38,664 nt of DNA from Chromatiaceae bacterium. GTDB lineage: Bacteria; Pseudomonadota; Gammaproteobacteria; Chromatiales; Chromatiaceae. Each line of letters begins with the position of its first letter. Position 1 is the first letter of the stretch. Below, in pieces: positions 19,059-27,987 of the stretch. The notes beneath the pieces were generated by a model. The model was not told the DNA's origin. It was given only the letters and a program-made list of their open reading frames with translations, and did not search any database. Where the stretch lies: assembly GCA_007693535.1 (NCBI GenBank), contig REDK01000081.1, forward strand, positions 1-38,664. Reading direction: 5' to 3'. The position numbers and the translations under genes are program-made.

Positions 19059-20531
19059 GTGTCGCTTACTGAGTTGAGATGCCGCAGGGCGATGCTGGCG
19101 CGTCTCGTCGCGGTCGGCATGCTGGTGGCCGCGCTCGCGAACGGCGCCGGCTTCTTTCTGAAGCGCATCGGCGTGCTCGAGCACGCCGCCTATGCGGCCT
19201 ACCTTGCCGACTACTGCGATCCGGACCGCACCGCGCGGTGGCTTGGTAACCGCTGCAGCCATTGGCGTCCTGCGCCGGAAGCGGCCGGCGGCTACGCGAT
19301 GTACGAGCGTAGCCACCTCTACGCCACGCCGGGCGCCGAGCTGCTGCTGAAGCTGGCGAAGGATCTGTTCCTGGCGCTGTTCACCATCGGATCGCTAAGC
19401 CTGATCCTGCTTGGTCGCCAGGGCACTGCAGGTTCCGCGGTCGGCGACTGGTTCGACGGACGCGGTCTACACGGCGGCCTGGCGATCCCCTGGCCGGCCG
19501 TGCCGCTGCTGGCGAGCGTCGCCGTCGGACTGGCGATGGCCTGGGCACGGTTCGGGCCGGACTTGGCGGCGGCCGGGCTGCGGTCGTTCTGGTTCCTGGC
19601 GGTTGCCCTAGTCGGCGGTTGGCTGGTGTCGCGTGCGTCCATGAGCCGCCTTGCCGATGCGGTGGGGCTGCTGTTGCTGTTGCAGGTGCCGATTCTGGCG
19701 CTCGAGACCTGGTCTGGGTTGCCGTTGGACAAGGGCTATGCGGTGACCGCGCACTGGAATCTACCCAGTCGTATGTCCGGCAGCTTCATCATGCCCAATA
19801 GCCTGGGGCTGGCGGCGGCGCTCGCATTGGCCTTCTACTGGGCCTACTCGGCGCAACGGCGCTGGTGGTGGCCGTTGGTCGCGGTCGTGGTCGTGCTGCT
19901 GCTGCTGAGCCGGTCGGCCGGCGGGTTCGCGGTCCTGGGGGTCTCGCTGGCGTCGATCACCGTGCTCAAGGCCGATCGCGCGCGGCGTGCGCGGCTGCTG
20001 CTGTTCTCGGTCGCGGTTGCGTTGCTGCTCGTCTGGGCACTGCCGCACATGCTGATGCGCGGCAGTCTCGTCGAATCGGCGTTCGGCCGGCTGGATAAGC
20101 TGGGGTGGCTGCTGACGCAGACGGATGCGTGGCAGCAGTGGCTCGGGCAGGGGCTTGGGGTGGGCACCAACAGTTGGCTCAATCTGCTGACGGCGCGCGT
20201 GCAGGCGGATCCGACGCTGGCAGCCGGTGCGGCGCCGCCGGCGGCGGTGGCGTTGGCGGCAGACTCCACCGTGACCATGCTGTTCGCGCAGATCGGGTGG
20301 CTGGGTGTGGCTGGCTTTTACGGGCTCATGGGCTGGTGGCTTTGGGTCGACCGGACCGGTCGGGTCTTTGCTCTCAGCCTGTTGCTCGGCAGTCTGGTCA
20401 TCAATCTGACCGAGCTGTTCCCCGTCAACTTCCTGCTCGGGCTGGGGTTGAGCCGCGCGCTGTGCCGCACCGGCTGGCGACCTTTTCAACCCGGCGGTTT
20501 GCGCAGGCCTTCGGCGATGCGGCGCACATAG
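19059..20531 (+). CDS. O-antigen ligase/polymerase-like membrane protein
   Basis: A 490-residue polytopic inner-membrane protein with ten or more hydrophobic segments and a large loop before the last ones, the layout of the Wzy/WaaL/O-antigen ligase superfamily. An early periplasmic loop has several cysteines (DYCDPDRTARWLGNRCSHW). The GSFIMPNSLGLAAALALAF block and the loop with GLGVGTNSW are typical of this group. Such proteins polymerise or transfer lipid-linked oligosaccharide. The GTG at 19059 is 45 bases after the kinase stop. The 3' end overlaps the convergent nucleotidyltransferase gene by 46 bases. It could belong to the polysaccharide locus or to the RiPP genes; polysaccharide is more likely. 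Confidence 0.75.
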   Translation: MSLTELRCRRAMLARLVAVGMLVAALANGAGFFLKRIGVLEHAAYAAYLADYCDPDRTARWLGNRCSHWRPAPEAAGGYAMYERSHLYATPGAELLLKLAKDLFLALFTIGSLSLILLGRQGTAGSAVGDWFDGRGLHGGLAIPWPAVPLLASVAVGLAMAWARFGPDLAAAGLRSFWFLAVALVGGWLVSRASMSRLADAVGLLLLLQVPILALETWSGLPLDKGYAVTAHWNLPSRMSGSFIMPNSLGLAAALALAFYWAYSAQRRWWWPLVAVVVVLLLLSRSAGGFAVLGVSLASITVLKADRARRARLLLFSVAVALLLVWALPHMLMRGSLVESAFGRLDKLGWLLTQTDAWQQWLGQGLGVGTNSWLNLLTARVQADPTLAAGAAPPAAVALAADSTVTMLFAQIGWLGVAGFYGLMGWWLWVDRTGRVFALSLLLGSLVINLTELFPVNFLLGLGLSRALCRTGWRPFQPGGLRRPSAMRRT

Positions 20532-21670
20532 AGCAACGGCAGTTGCCAACGGCGCTGGGTGTCGTACTTGGCCAGGATGTACGCGGGGGGCGGAAACAGA
20601 TAGCTAGCGATCAACCCCAGGCGCCGCGCCCAGCTGCGCGTGGCGCGCAGGGTGGCGAGCAGCCGCTGCAGCTCGTTGCCCTGGAGTGCCTCCAGCGGGA
20701 TGGCGCGGTGCGCGGTTCGGGTCAGCGCCGCCATGACAGGGCCTGGAAAGTTGGTGCCGAGGGCCTGTCGGGTCAGCGTGAAGCTGTCGAGGCAGATGCG
20801 TTGCAGGCGCTTGGCGCTGGCCAGCCGGGTGAAGCATTCCCAGTCGGTGGTGGTCATTGCCTGCGCGAGGAGATGGATGTCGTAGAGCCAGATGAGTCGG
20901 TCACCGGCGTATCGGTCCTCGCCCTCGCCGGCTGGCTCGTAGGCATGGTGGGCGCGATGGGCGCAGGCCAGCAGCAGCGCATCGGCGAAGCCCAGGGCAC
21001 GGACCGCCGGCCCGAGGGCGGGTACCGGGACGGCCCGCTGCGCCAGCTCCGTCTGCGTCCAGGCCAGCGCGAACAGCTCGGTGTTGCTGATGCGCCAGTG
21101 CAGGTCGATGGTGTGCCTGATGTCGTAGCCGTCGCGCTGGTGGTATTCGATTTGGTGGTTGAAGTGAGCCAGTGCGTCAAGGCGCTGGGCGCTGCGGTAG
21201 CCGCGCGCCTCGAGCAGGCGGGCGGTCGGCGCGGCCTGATCCCGCCGGACCAGCAGGTCAGTATCTTGGCGGGTACGCAGGGCCGGGGCGGGGTAAAGGC
21301 TGTGCGCTAGGGCCGCCCCCTTCATCACCAGAGGCGTGATGCCGGCGGCGGTCAGGGTGGCGAGGGTGGCGACTAGCTCGCGCGTGCGCAGCAGATCCCG
21401 CGTGGTCGCCGTCTGCGCCTGTTGCTCGAGCGCCCGGCGCAGCGCCTCGGGCCAGGTCTGCCAGGACGCGGTTGGCTTGAGTCGAGCGTAGAGCAGCAGG
21501 GTAACGCCGTGGTGTGCTGCCGCGGCCAGCAGGTCGCGTGCCGTCGGCCCGGGCCCGCGGGGCTGATCGGCGGGGGCGTCATCGCCTGGCCAGTCGATGC
21601 CACCGGAGCGCAAGACGGCACGGACGAGCTGCTCTGCTGCATGGGCCGATGCTGTCGCGATGTCGTTCAT
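20486..21670 (-). CDS. Nucleotidyltransferase family protein (NTP_transf_5)
   Basis: A 394-residue protein. The family core is LVMKGAALAHSLYP then LRTRQDTDLLVRRDQ, the G-S-like strand and D-x-D metal site of polymerase-beta-fold nucleotidyltransferases. RHTIDLHWRISN supplies the third acidic strand. The C-terminal part is helical, with an ALLLACAHRAHH motif. Such genes recur with HprK-like kinases in lasso clusters; in pseudomycoidin the homologue adds hexose units to the phosphorylated peptide. Here it is on the minus strand, convergent with the membrane protein and divergent from the stand-alone PqqD gene (91 bases). The likely role is decorating the phosphate placed by the kinase, by analogy only. 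Confidence 0.85.
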   Translation of the reverse strand: MNDIATASAHAAEQLVRAVLRSGGIDWPGDDAPADQPRGPGPTARDLLAAAAHHGVTLLLYARLKPTASWQTWPEALRRALEQQAQTATTRDLLRTRELVATLATLTAAGITPLVMKGAALAHSLYPAPALRTRQDTDLLVRRDQAAPTARLLEARGYRSAQRLDALAHFNHQIEYHQRDGYDIRHTIDLHWRISNTELFALAWTQTELAQRAVPVPALGPAVRALGFADALLLACAHRAHHAYEPAGEGEDRYAGDRLIWLYDIHLLAQAMTTTDWECFTRLASAKRLQRICLDSFTLTRQALGTNFPGPVMAALTRTAHRAIPLEALQGNELQRLLATLRATRSWARRLGLIASYLFPPPAYILAKYDTQRRWQLPLLYVRRIAEGLRKPPG

Positions 21671-21761
21671 GCTGGGGTATGCTGCGGGGGCCCCGCGGGG
21701 AAAGCCGGTGGAGAGCCGGCTGCAACCCGTTAGAAATCTGCAGACTGGAAGATGGTTGTCA

Positions 21762-22043
21762 ATGGCGAGTGCACTCGATCAGGTGGTGAGCATCCCCGAC
21801 GTGGTCCTCTTCCAGGAGGTTGCCGGTCAGGCCGTGTTGCTGAATCTGCAGACTGAGCGGTATTTTGGCCTCAACGAGGTCGCGACCCGAGCCTTGCAGT
21901 TGCTGCAGCAGGATGGGCATCTGGCGGCAGCGTTCGAGACCCTGGCCCGGGAGTACGATGTCGCGCCGGAGCGCCTGATGCAAGATCTTCTGACATTGGT
22001 TCGCGACCTGGAGGCGGCCGGGCTGGTCGTGAGCGAACGCTGA
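21762..22043 (+). CDS. PqqD-family RiPP recognition protein
   Basis: A 93-residue stand-alone PqqD-like protein: VVSIPDVVLFQEVAGQAVLLNLQTERYFGLNEVATRALQLL gives the three-stranded sheet and first helix, and a C-terminal helical pair (LMQDLLTLVRDLEAAGLV) completes the winged-helix fold. Such domains bind leader peptides and present them to modifying enzymes. NCBI models name a close class 'HPr-rel-A system PqqD family peptide chaperone', which fits the HprK-like kinase nearby. It is the second RRE in the region beside the PRTase fusion, so one may serve the cyclase step and the other the kinase or transferase step. The gene is divergent from the nucleotidyltransferase. Confidence 0.88.
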   Translation: MASALDQVVSIPDVVLFQEVAGQAVLLNLQTERYFGLNEVATRALQLLQQDGHLAAAFETLAREYDVAPERLMQDLLTLVRDLEAAGLVVSER

Positions 22044-22168
22044 CGGGGCGCCCGCAGTCGATCGGCGGTTTTTTCACCGGTGCTCACCTCGTTGTGCGCT
22101 CCGAAGCGATCCCCTCGTCGGTGTGAGCCAGCCCTTGCCTCCAGCCTGTGCCCCAGCCTGGCGCTCGC

Positions 22169-23050
22169 GTGACCCTTTATCTCAGCAAACTACTGGCGCT
22201 TGTCCTGCTACCCATGAGCCTGGCGTGGCTGCTGGGCCTCGCGGCGTTGCTGCTGGCGGCCGTCGGGCGGCGGCGGGCCGCCTGGGTGCTGCTGCTCGTC
22301 CAGGTGGGTCTGCTGTGGCTGGCGGCGGCACCCTGGGTAGCCGAGCGACTCGCGCTGTGGCTGGAGCGGGACTACCCGCCGATGGCACTCGCGGCGACGC
22401 CGACGGCCGATGTGGTCGTCGTGCTCGGGGGGGCGGTGAGGCAGGTTGGCGAGCCGGCGGTGGAGAATCTAACCAGGGCATCCGATCGGTTGCTGCGCGC
22501 CGCGCGGCTGTATCGTGCCGGCAAGGTCGAGGCGGTGCTGGCGGTGGGCGGGAACCTCTCCTGGATGCGGGAGGCGGCCCCGGAGTCGGCGCTGATGCGC
22601 GAGCTGCTGGTGGAGTGGGGCGTCCCGCGGGACGCCATCCTGCTTGAGACCAGGAGTCAGACGACGCGCGAGAATGCGCTGTTCGCCGCGGAGATCCTCG
22701 CGGCACAGGATTGGGAGCGGGTGCTCCTGGTGACCTCGGCCGGGCACATGCGGCGTGCCGTCGGCGCCTTTCGTGCCGCAGGGGTGGAGGTGATCCCGTC
22801 GCCAACCGATTACGCCGTGTTGACCTACGCGGCGCCAGCGGCGATGAACGAGCCGGTTGGGGTGACCGGGCAACTGCAGGCGGGCCCATCGGATCGCGCC
22901 GCTGCGCCGCCATCGCGCGGCAAGTCATCGGCGGGCGCGATGGTCAACATCGCAGTGTTCCTGCCAACAGCGGAGGCACTCGCGCGAACGACTACCGTGA
23001 TGCGCGAGCTGCTCGGCAGGATCTACTACCGCTGGCGCGGCTGGATGTAG
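22169..23050 (+). CDS. YdcF/ElyC-family DUF218 membrane protein
   Basis: A 293-residue protein with two N-terminal membrane helices and a cytosolic/periplasmic DUF218 domain. ADVVVVLGGAV, then ASDRLLRAARLYRAG and VLAVGGNLSW, LLETRSQTTRENALFAAEIL and RVLLVTSAGHMRRAVGAFRAAG are the standard family blocks. ElyC of E. coli affects peptidoglycan and undecaprenyl-phosphate metabolism, and homologues are common in polysaccharide loci. GTG at 22169 puts the start just before the first helix; GTG at 22148 is an alternative. The last third contains a low-complexity insertion (AAPPSRGKSSAGA). Its place between the RiPP genes and capsule genes suggests a lipid-carrier role. Confidence 0.85.
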   Translation: MTLYLSKLLALVLLPMSLAWLLGLAALLLAAVGRRRAAWVLLLVQVGLLWLAAAPWVAERLALWLERDYPPMALAATPTADVVVVLGGAVRQVGEPAVENLTRASDRLLRAARLYRAGKVEAVLAVGGNLSWMREAAPESALMRELLVEWGVPRDAILLETRSQTTRENALFAAEILAAQDWERVLLVTSAGHMRRAVGAFRAAGVEVIPSPTDYAVLTYAAPAAMNEPVGVTGQLQAGPSDRAAAPPSRGKSSAGAMVNIAVFLPTAEALARTTTVMRELLGRIYYRWRGWM

Positions 23051-23517
23051 CCTGGTTGTCGAATCGACTGTACGACCTTTTGGGGCCAGAGTGCCCTGTG
23101 GCTGAAGCCGCACGGATCAGTCCGTTGGAAGGGGGTGATCGGCGGCCGGAGATCCCTGGGAGACCTCGCCGCGGCCTTGATCGCGCGCTGCCCGCGGTAG
23201 CAAGACGCCCTCACCCGTGCCGCCGATGCGTTGCAACGCGACGCTGTGGGAAACGCTAACCTCATCAGGGCGACCCGCGCAGCCGGCTGCGCGCAGGCAA
23301 CCGCATCACCGTGAAGCATTCGAAAACCATCTGCAGCGGGCGCCGGCTTGCAGCGTCCCGTGCGTCGGGCTTCCGGGACTCCCACCAACCAGGCATCGAA
23401 CCTGTGAAACAATCGCGCTTGGAACCTGATTGGATCGTAAGCCCTAACGCCGGCCTCCGCCCGATCCTGCCTGATCCTGCCTGATCCCACCTGATCCTGC
23501 CTCATCGCGCCGCTCCG
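23051..23517. other. Intergenic region with 10-bp tandem repeat
   Basis: 467 bases with no supported gene. A 10-bp unit (TGATCCTGCC) occurs about five times at 23462-23511, with two imperfect copies, ending just before the phosphatase gene. A GCGGTAG core at 23194-23200 resembles an ops element but has two mismatches to it and is not called. Confidence 0.7.
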
Positions 23518-23955
23518 TTGTTCGACCACCTCCTTGTCCTTTGCGTTGGCAACATCTGCCGCAGTCCGATGGCGGAGGCGCTGTTGCGACACGCCTTGCA
23601 CCAGCGCGGTCGCGACACGACGGTGCGCTCGGCAGGGCTTGGGGCGCTGGTCGGGCATGCCGCCGACGAGCATGTGCTGCAGTTGACTGCCAGTCGCGGT
23701 CTCGACCTGAGCGGCCACCGTGCAGTGCAGGTCGATCGCCAAATGCTGCACTGGGCGGACCTGATCCTGGTGATGGAAGCGCCGCATCGCGCGGAGGTGC
23801 GGCTGATCGACCCGAGCGTGGCGGGCAAGGTCTTCTTGCTCGGGCATTGGATCGGCGCCGAGATCCCAGACCCCTATCGGCAGGGTCTTGCCGTATTCGA
23901 AGACCGGCTGGAACTGATCGAGCGCGCTGTGGGTGCCTGGATAGCGCGTTTGTGA
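23518..23955 (+). CDS. wzb: Low-molecular-weight protein-tyrosine phosphatase
   Basis: A 145-residue LMW-PTP. The catalytic P-loop is at the N-terminus: VLCVGNICRSPMAEALL (C-x5-R-S). The general acid Asp lies in AEIPDPYRQG near residue 121. The family recycles the tyrosine-phosphorylated Wzc kinase during capsule or EPS export. It starts at a TTG at 23518 immediately after a 10-bp repeat; no ATG is available before the P-loop, so TTG is likely. It lies 439 bases upstream of wza, with wzc after that, so this is the wzb-wza-wzc set in a slightly unusual order. LILVMEAPHRAEV is the typical central block. Confidence 0.93.
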   Translation: MFDHLLVLCVGNICRSPMAEALLRHALHQRGRDTTVRSAGLGALVGHAADEHVLQLTASRGLDLSGHRAVQVDRQMLHWADLILVMEAPHRAEVRLIDPSVAGKVFLLGHWIGAEIPDPYRQGLAVFEDRLELIERAVGAWIARL

Positions 23956-24102
23956 GAAGGCTCGGCCGGCGAGCGACGCTGGGCGCGGCCGTAACCAAGA
24001 ACCCACCGTGATTTCATGTTAGCATCGCACAGCACAGCAAGGCAGCGGCTGCCGACGTGCGGATAACCGCCACCCGCGGCCGGGGCTTGTCTGAGCCCAG
24101 TG

Positions 24103-24164
24103 CCAGGGCAATACCAGGGCAATACCAGGGGCAGCACCAGGGGCAGCACCAGGGGCAGCACCAG
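24103..24164. repeat. 12-13-bp intergenic tandem repeat
   Basis: Two units of CCAGGGCAATA and three of CCAGGGGCAGCA, in the 439-base gap between wzb and wza. Each unit begins CCAGGG like the array at the window start. The rest of the gap (23956-24394) holds no supported gene. Confidence 0.9.
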
Positions 24165-24394
24165 CGTGGCCTCCGGCCCGCAGGCTCAGCGTGCTTTACA
24201 CCCCGCGCACTGAGCACATCAGGACCGCATCCGATGCAACCAGCGCTGAGACGCCCACGCCCGGCATGGACGCTCTGCCCGAGCGTGCTGGTGACGCACA
24301 GAGACCTTGTCTCGCGCAAGTGGAGAAGTGGGTGAATCGGGTCATGCCGCAGGCGCGTTCGACTGTTGCCAGGATCTATTAGCAAGAGCTGATC

Positions 24395-25537
24395 ATGCGA
24401 TTGTTGCATCGTCCATCCCGTTCCTGCCACGTCTGCTTCTCACGCTACGCTGTTGCTGTGTTACTCCTGTTGCTGCAGGGCTGTGCGATCGTGCCGGGCT
24501 ACGATGCCTACACGCTACGCACGCAGGGTCAATCGTCGATCGAACTCCCGGTGCGCACCCCGGCCGGGGTCGTACCCGCCCGCGTTCGCGTGCAAACCAT
24601 CGATGCCGAGATGATCATCGCCATCGCCGCGCAGGAGCAGAGCCGAAAGGACACACTGTCGGCTGCCCAGGCGCCGCCGGCCAATTTCGACTACCGGCTT
24701 GGTCCGGGTGACATCGTCAGCATCGTGGTGTGGGGGCACCCGGATCTCACCATTCCCTCTGGCGAGTTTCGCACCGCTGAAGAGGCCGGCACCGTCATCT
24801 CTGAGCAGGGCACGATCTTTTTCCCCTACGCCGGGCTCATCAAGGTCGAGGGGCTGACGCTGCCGCAGGTGCGCGCGCGGCTCACCGAGGCACTCAGCCG
24901 GGTGATTGAGAATGTCCAGCTCGAGGTCCGAATGGCCGCCTTCCGCAGCCAGCGTGTCTATCTGACCGGCGAGGTCAGCAGCCCGGGCGTCTACAACATC
25001 ACCGACATTCCGATGACTATCGTCGAGGCCATCAGCCGGGCCGGCGGCTTCAGCGGGAATGCCGACCAGAGCAACGTGGTCCTCAACCGTGGCGGCCAGC
25101 TCACCCGGCTCGATCTACTGGCGCTCTTCGAAGAAGGCGATATGAGTCAGAATGTGCTCCTCCAAGACGGGGACATCGTCAACGTCTTCGATAATGCTGC
25201 CAACAAGGTCTTCGTCATGGGTGCGATGGGCACCCGGACGCTGGCGATCAACAAGGGCCGGTTGACCCTGGCGGAGGCCATCAGCGACGTTGGCAACATC
25301 CAGGAGAATATTGCCAATCCGTATCAGTTCTTCGTGGTACGCGGCGGCGATATGCCGGAGATCTTTCATCTCTCTGCCAAACAGCCGGATGCGCTGCTGC
25401 TGGCGGATGGTTTTCCGATCAGGCCCAGGGATATCGTCTATGTCGATACGGCCGATCTCGTGCGCTGGAACCGCTTTATCAGCCTGCTGTTGCCGACTCG
25501 CCGCGAGCTGAGTGTCGACGACCCGGTGATCGACTGA
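24395..25537 (+). CDS. wza: Capsule/EPS outer-membrane export lipoprotein Wza
   Basis: A 380-residue polysaccharide export protein. The signal peptide ends in a lipobox (LLLLLQGC, Cys30), so it is an outer-membrane lipoprotein. The Poly_export domain begins FDYRLGPGDIVSIVVWGHPDL (about 97-117). It is followed by SLBB-type repeats: VYLTGEVSSPGVYNITD and KVFVMGAMGTRTLAINKGR. The C-terminal DIVYVDTADLVRWNRFISLLLP is the amphipathic helix that forms the octameric pore in Wza. The ATG at 24395 is 51 bases before wzc plus its own stop, so wza-wzc is one transcription unit. It forms the outer-membrane channel for the polymer. Confidence 0.95.
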   Translation: MRLLHRPSRSCHVCFSRYAVAVLLLLLQGCAIVPGYDAYTLRTQGQSSIELPVRTPAGVVPARVRVQTIDAEMIIAIAAQEQSRKDTLSAAQAPPANFDYRLGPGDIVSIVVWGHPDLTIPSGEFRTAEEAGTVISEQGTIFFPYAGLIKVEGLTLPQVRARLTEALSRVIENVQLEVRMAAFRSQRVYLTGEVSSPGVYNITDIPMTIVEAISRAGGFSGNADQSNVVLNRGGQLTRLDLLALFEEGDMSQNVLLQDGDIVNVFDNAANKVFVMGAMGTRTLAINKGRLTLAEAISDVGNIQENIANPYQFFVVRGGDMPEIFHLSAKQPDALLLADGFPIRPRDIVYVDTADLVRWNRFISLLLPTRRELSVDDPVID

Positions 25538-25587
25538 CCTACGCAGCCTGTGCCACCCACGAGTTCGCCCGACCACCGGTAGAGAAC

Positions 25588-27897
25588 ATGCAGGATAATG
25601 TGTCGTATCGGCCCACGGTGGCCGACCGGGCGCCGCCGGAGCCTATCAGCACGCCGTTTTTCGGCCAAGAGTCGGAAGACGAGGGCACGGGCATCGGCGA
25701 ATACATCGCCGCGCTGTTCCAATACAAGTGGCTGATCCTGCTGCTCACTGCGCTCGGCTTCGCCGTTGGTTACGCAAACTACTTTCGTGCCGTGCCGCAA
25801 TATCAGGCGAGCGCACTGATTCAGGTCGAGCGCCGCAGCAGCGGATTTACTGGGGATTTCCTGGGATCCTTAGCCCAGTATCAGCCGGTGTTTGCGGACT
25901 TCCTGAACATACCCGCCGAGGTCGTCCTGATGCGCTCGCGTGAATCCATGCGCAGCGTCATGCACGACCTCAACCTCGATATCCAGGCCCAGCCCTTATA
26001 TTACCCGCACATCGGTGAGCCCATTGCGCGGCGCTTCAGGGGCAGCGGGGTTGCCAAGCCCTGGTTCGGTAGAGACGAATACGCCTGGGGTGGGGAACGC
26101 ATCGAAGTCGATGCGCTCGATGTCCCGGACCGCCTGCGTGGCGTCGGCTTTGTGCTGGTAGCGGGGTCGGATGGCCATTTTCGGCTGTTCCGCGGGGCGG
26201 AAGAGATCCTCGCCGGCCAGGTTGGGGAGCGCGCCGTCGGCCAGGTCGGGGATGACGCGGTTGCGATCTTCGTCACTCGCCTGAGGGCCCGGCCCGGCAC
26301 CCAGTTCCGGGTTGCCAGGCTGCCGGAAGGCTCCGTCATTGGCCGTCTTCAGAGTCGCTTCTCGGCCCGCGAGAGCCCTCCGGGCACCGGCATCATGCAG
26401 GTGCAGTTCAGCGGGACAGATCCGGCCGAGATTACCAAGATCGTCAACGCCATCGTCGGCAACTATCAGCGCGGCAATGTCGAGCGGCGATCGGCCCAAG
26501 CGGACAAGACGCTGACCTACCTCGAGACCCAGCTACCGCAGTTGAGAGAGCGTCTGGAGGCCGCCAAGGCTGCCTACAACAGCTATCGTTTGGAACATGG
26601 GTCACTCGATATCGACCGCGAAATGCGTAACGTGCTCGATAGCATGGTCAATATCGAGAGCAGTCTCGGTGCTATCGCTCAGGAGCGCGAACAACTGCGG
26701 CAGCTCTACACGCCCGAGCATCCTAAGATCCAGTCCCTGGATCGCTCCGCGGTGCGGCTCTCTGCGCAGCTGCAAGACACCGAGCAACGCATGAAGCGGC
26801 TGCCGGACACGCAGCAGCGCATCCTTGGCCTCCGCCGCGACGTCGAGGTCAACAATCGACTGTACTCGGAGCTGGTCAACTCGCTGCAGGGGCTGCGCAT
26901 CGCCAAGGCGGGGATGGTCGGCAATGTCCATGTCATCGATGAGGCGCTGCCGCCGGGCGGGCCTTACGCGCCGAACCGAAACAGGATCATCGCGACCTAC
27001 ACCGGGGGCGGTCTGTTACTCGGTCTCGGTCTGGTGTTTGGTCTGGTGCAGTTACGCAATAAGGTCGAGAGTCCGGAGCCGATCGAACAGCAGCTCAGAC
27101 TGCCCGTGTATGCCAGCATTCCACACAGTGACCAGCAAGACAAGCGGACCAAGCGCACCAAGAAGGGCAAGCAGTCACAGGCCTTCGTGCTGGCTACCGA
27201 GCTGCCTGACGACCCGGTCGTCGAGACATTCCGCAGCCTGCGGACCAGTCTGCATTTCATGACCTTGGAGTCGGACAGCAACGTCGTTTTGATCACCGGG
27301 CCGCGCGAGGGCGTGGGCAAGAGCTTCGTGGCGCTGAACCTGGCCGCGGTGCTGGCGCAAAGCGACAAACAGGTCTTGCTGATCGACGCCGACCTGCGGC
27401 GCGGTCATCTGAATCGGTATTTCGGTGTCGACAAGGAGCCGGGACTGGCGGACTACATCGTCGGGCAGATCGAGCTTGCCGACGCGATCAGGCCGACCGG
27501 CATCCCTGGCCTCGGCTTTATCCCCACCGGCAAGCGGCCGCCGAACCCGTCGGAACTGCTCATGGCCAATTGCTTCTCCGCACTGCTCGCGCATGGCTCC
27601 AACGATTATGACTATGTCATCGTCGATGCACCGCCGGTAATGGCTGTCGCCGATGCTGGCATTATCGGGATGCTCGTGGGTGCGACGCTGCTGGTCGCCA
27701 GGGCAGGGCAGCACCACATCTCCGAGCTGGACGCGACCGTCAAGCAGCTGAACCAGAGCGGCGCCAAGGTGCGCGGTTTCGTGCTGAACGATGTACGCAC
27801 CTTCCGGGGCTACGGCTACGGCTACCGGTACGGTTACCGGTATAGCTACAAGAAATATGCGTACAAGTACGGCTATAATCCGAAGGGCGCGGCTTGA
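25588..27897 (+). CDS. wzc: Polysaccharide co-polymerase/bacterial tyrosine kinase Wzc
   Basis: A 769-residue BY-kinase fused to a Wzz domain. Transmembrane helices lie at about 47-67 (KWLILLLTALGFAVGYANYF) and 466-488. Between them is a long periplasmic coiled region. The cytosolic kinase has Walker A at about 570-579 (GPREGVGKSF), Walker A' VLLIDADLRRG near 595 and Walker B YVIVDAPP near 675. The C-terminus is a tyrosine-rich tail (about 741-762) with a Tyr at nearly every second position, the autophosphorylation cluster. It controls chain length and export with Wza, and its phosphorylation is reversed by the upstream Wzb. The N-terminal 40 residues are non-conserved. Confidence 0.95.
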   Translation: MQDNVSYRPTVADRAPPEPISTPFFGQESEDEGTGIGEYIAALFQYKWLILLLTALGFAVGYANYFRAVPQYQASALIQVERRSSGFTGDFLGSLAQYQPVFADFLNIPAEVVLMRSRESMRSVMHDLNLDIQAQPLYYPHIGEPIARRFRGSGVAKPWFGRDEYAWGGERIEVDALDVPDRLRGVGFVLVAGSDGHFRLFRGAEEILAGQVGERAVGQVGDDAVAIFVTRLRARPGTQFRVARLPEGSVIGRLQSRFSARESPPGTGIMQVQFSGTDPAEITKIVNAIVGNYQRGNVERRSAQADKTLTYLETQLPQLRERLEAAKAAYNSYRLEHGSLDIDREMRNVLDSMVNIESSLGAIAQEREQLRQLYTPEHPKIQSLDRSAVRLSAQLQDTEQRMKRLPDTQQRILGLRRDVEVNNRLYSELVNSLQGLRIAKAGMVGNVHVIDEALPPGGPYAPNRNRIIATYTGGGLLLGLGLVFGLVQLRNKVESPEPIEQQLRLPVYASIPHSDQQDKRTKRTKKGKQSQAFVLATELPDDPVVETFRSLRTSLHFMTLESDSNVVLITGPREGVGKSFVALNLAAVLAQSDKQVLLIDADLRRGHLNRYFGVDKEPGLADYIVGQIELADAIRPTGIPGLGFIPTGKRPPNPSELLMANCFSALLAHGSNDYDYVIVDAPPVMAVADAGIIGMLVGATLLVARAGQHHISELDATVKQLNQSGAKVRGFVLNDVRTFRGYGYGYRYGYRYSYKKYAYKYGYNPKGAA

Positions 27898-27987
27898 CTG
27901 GTCCTGGCGCGCGTGGAGGGCACGTCACCGCGAGTTGCAGCGAACATCGACCTAATTTGAGCAGGATGCGCCCGACGGGATAGATCC

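Noticed and set aside
21735-21855. Exact 13-bp direct repeat AATCTGCAGACTG, one copy before the PqqD start and one inside it
   Set aside because: Two copies only, one within coding sequence; could be chance around a PstI-like palindrome.
23193-23203. Possible second ops element upstream of wzb
   Set aside because: Only CGCGGTAG matches; the first base and the required T differ, so it is below a reliable match.
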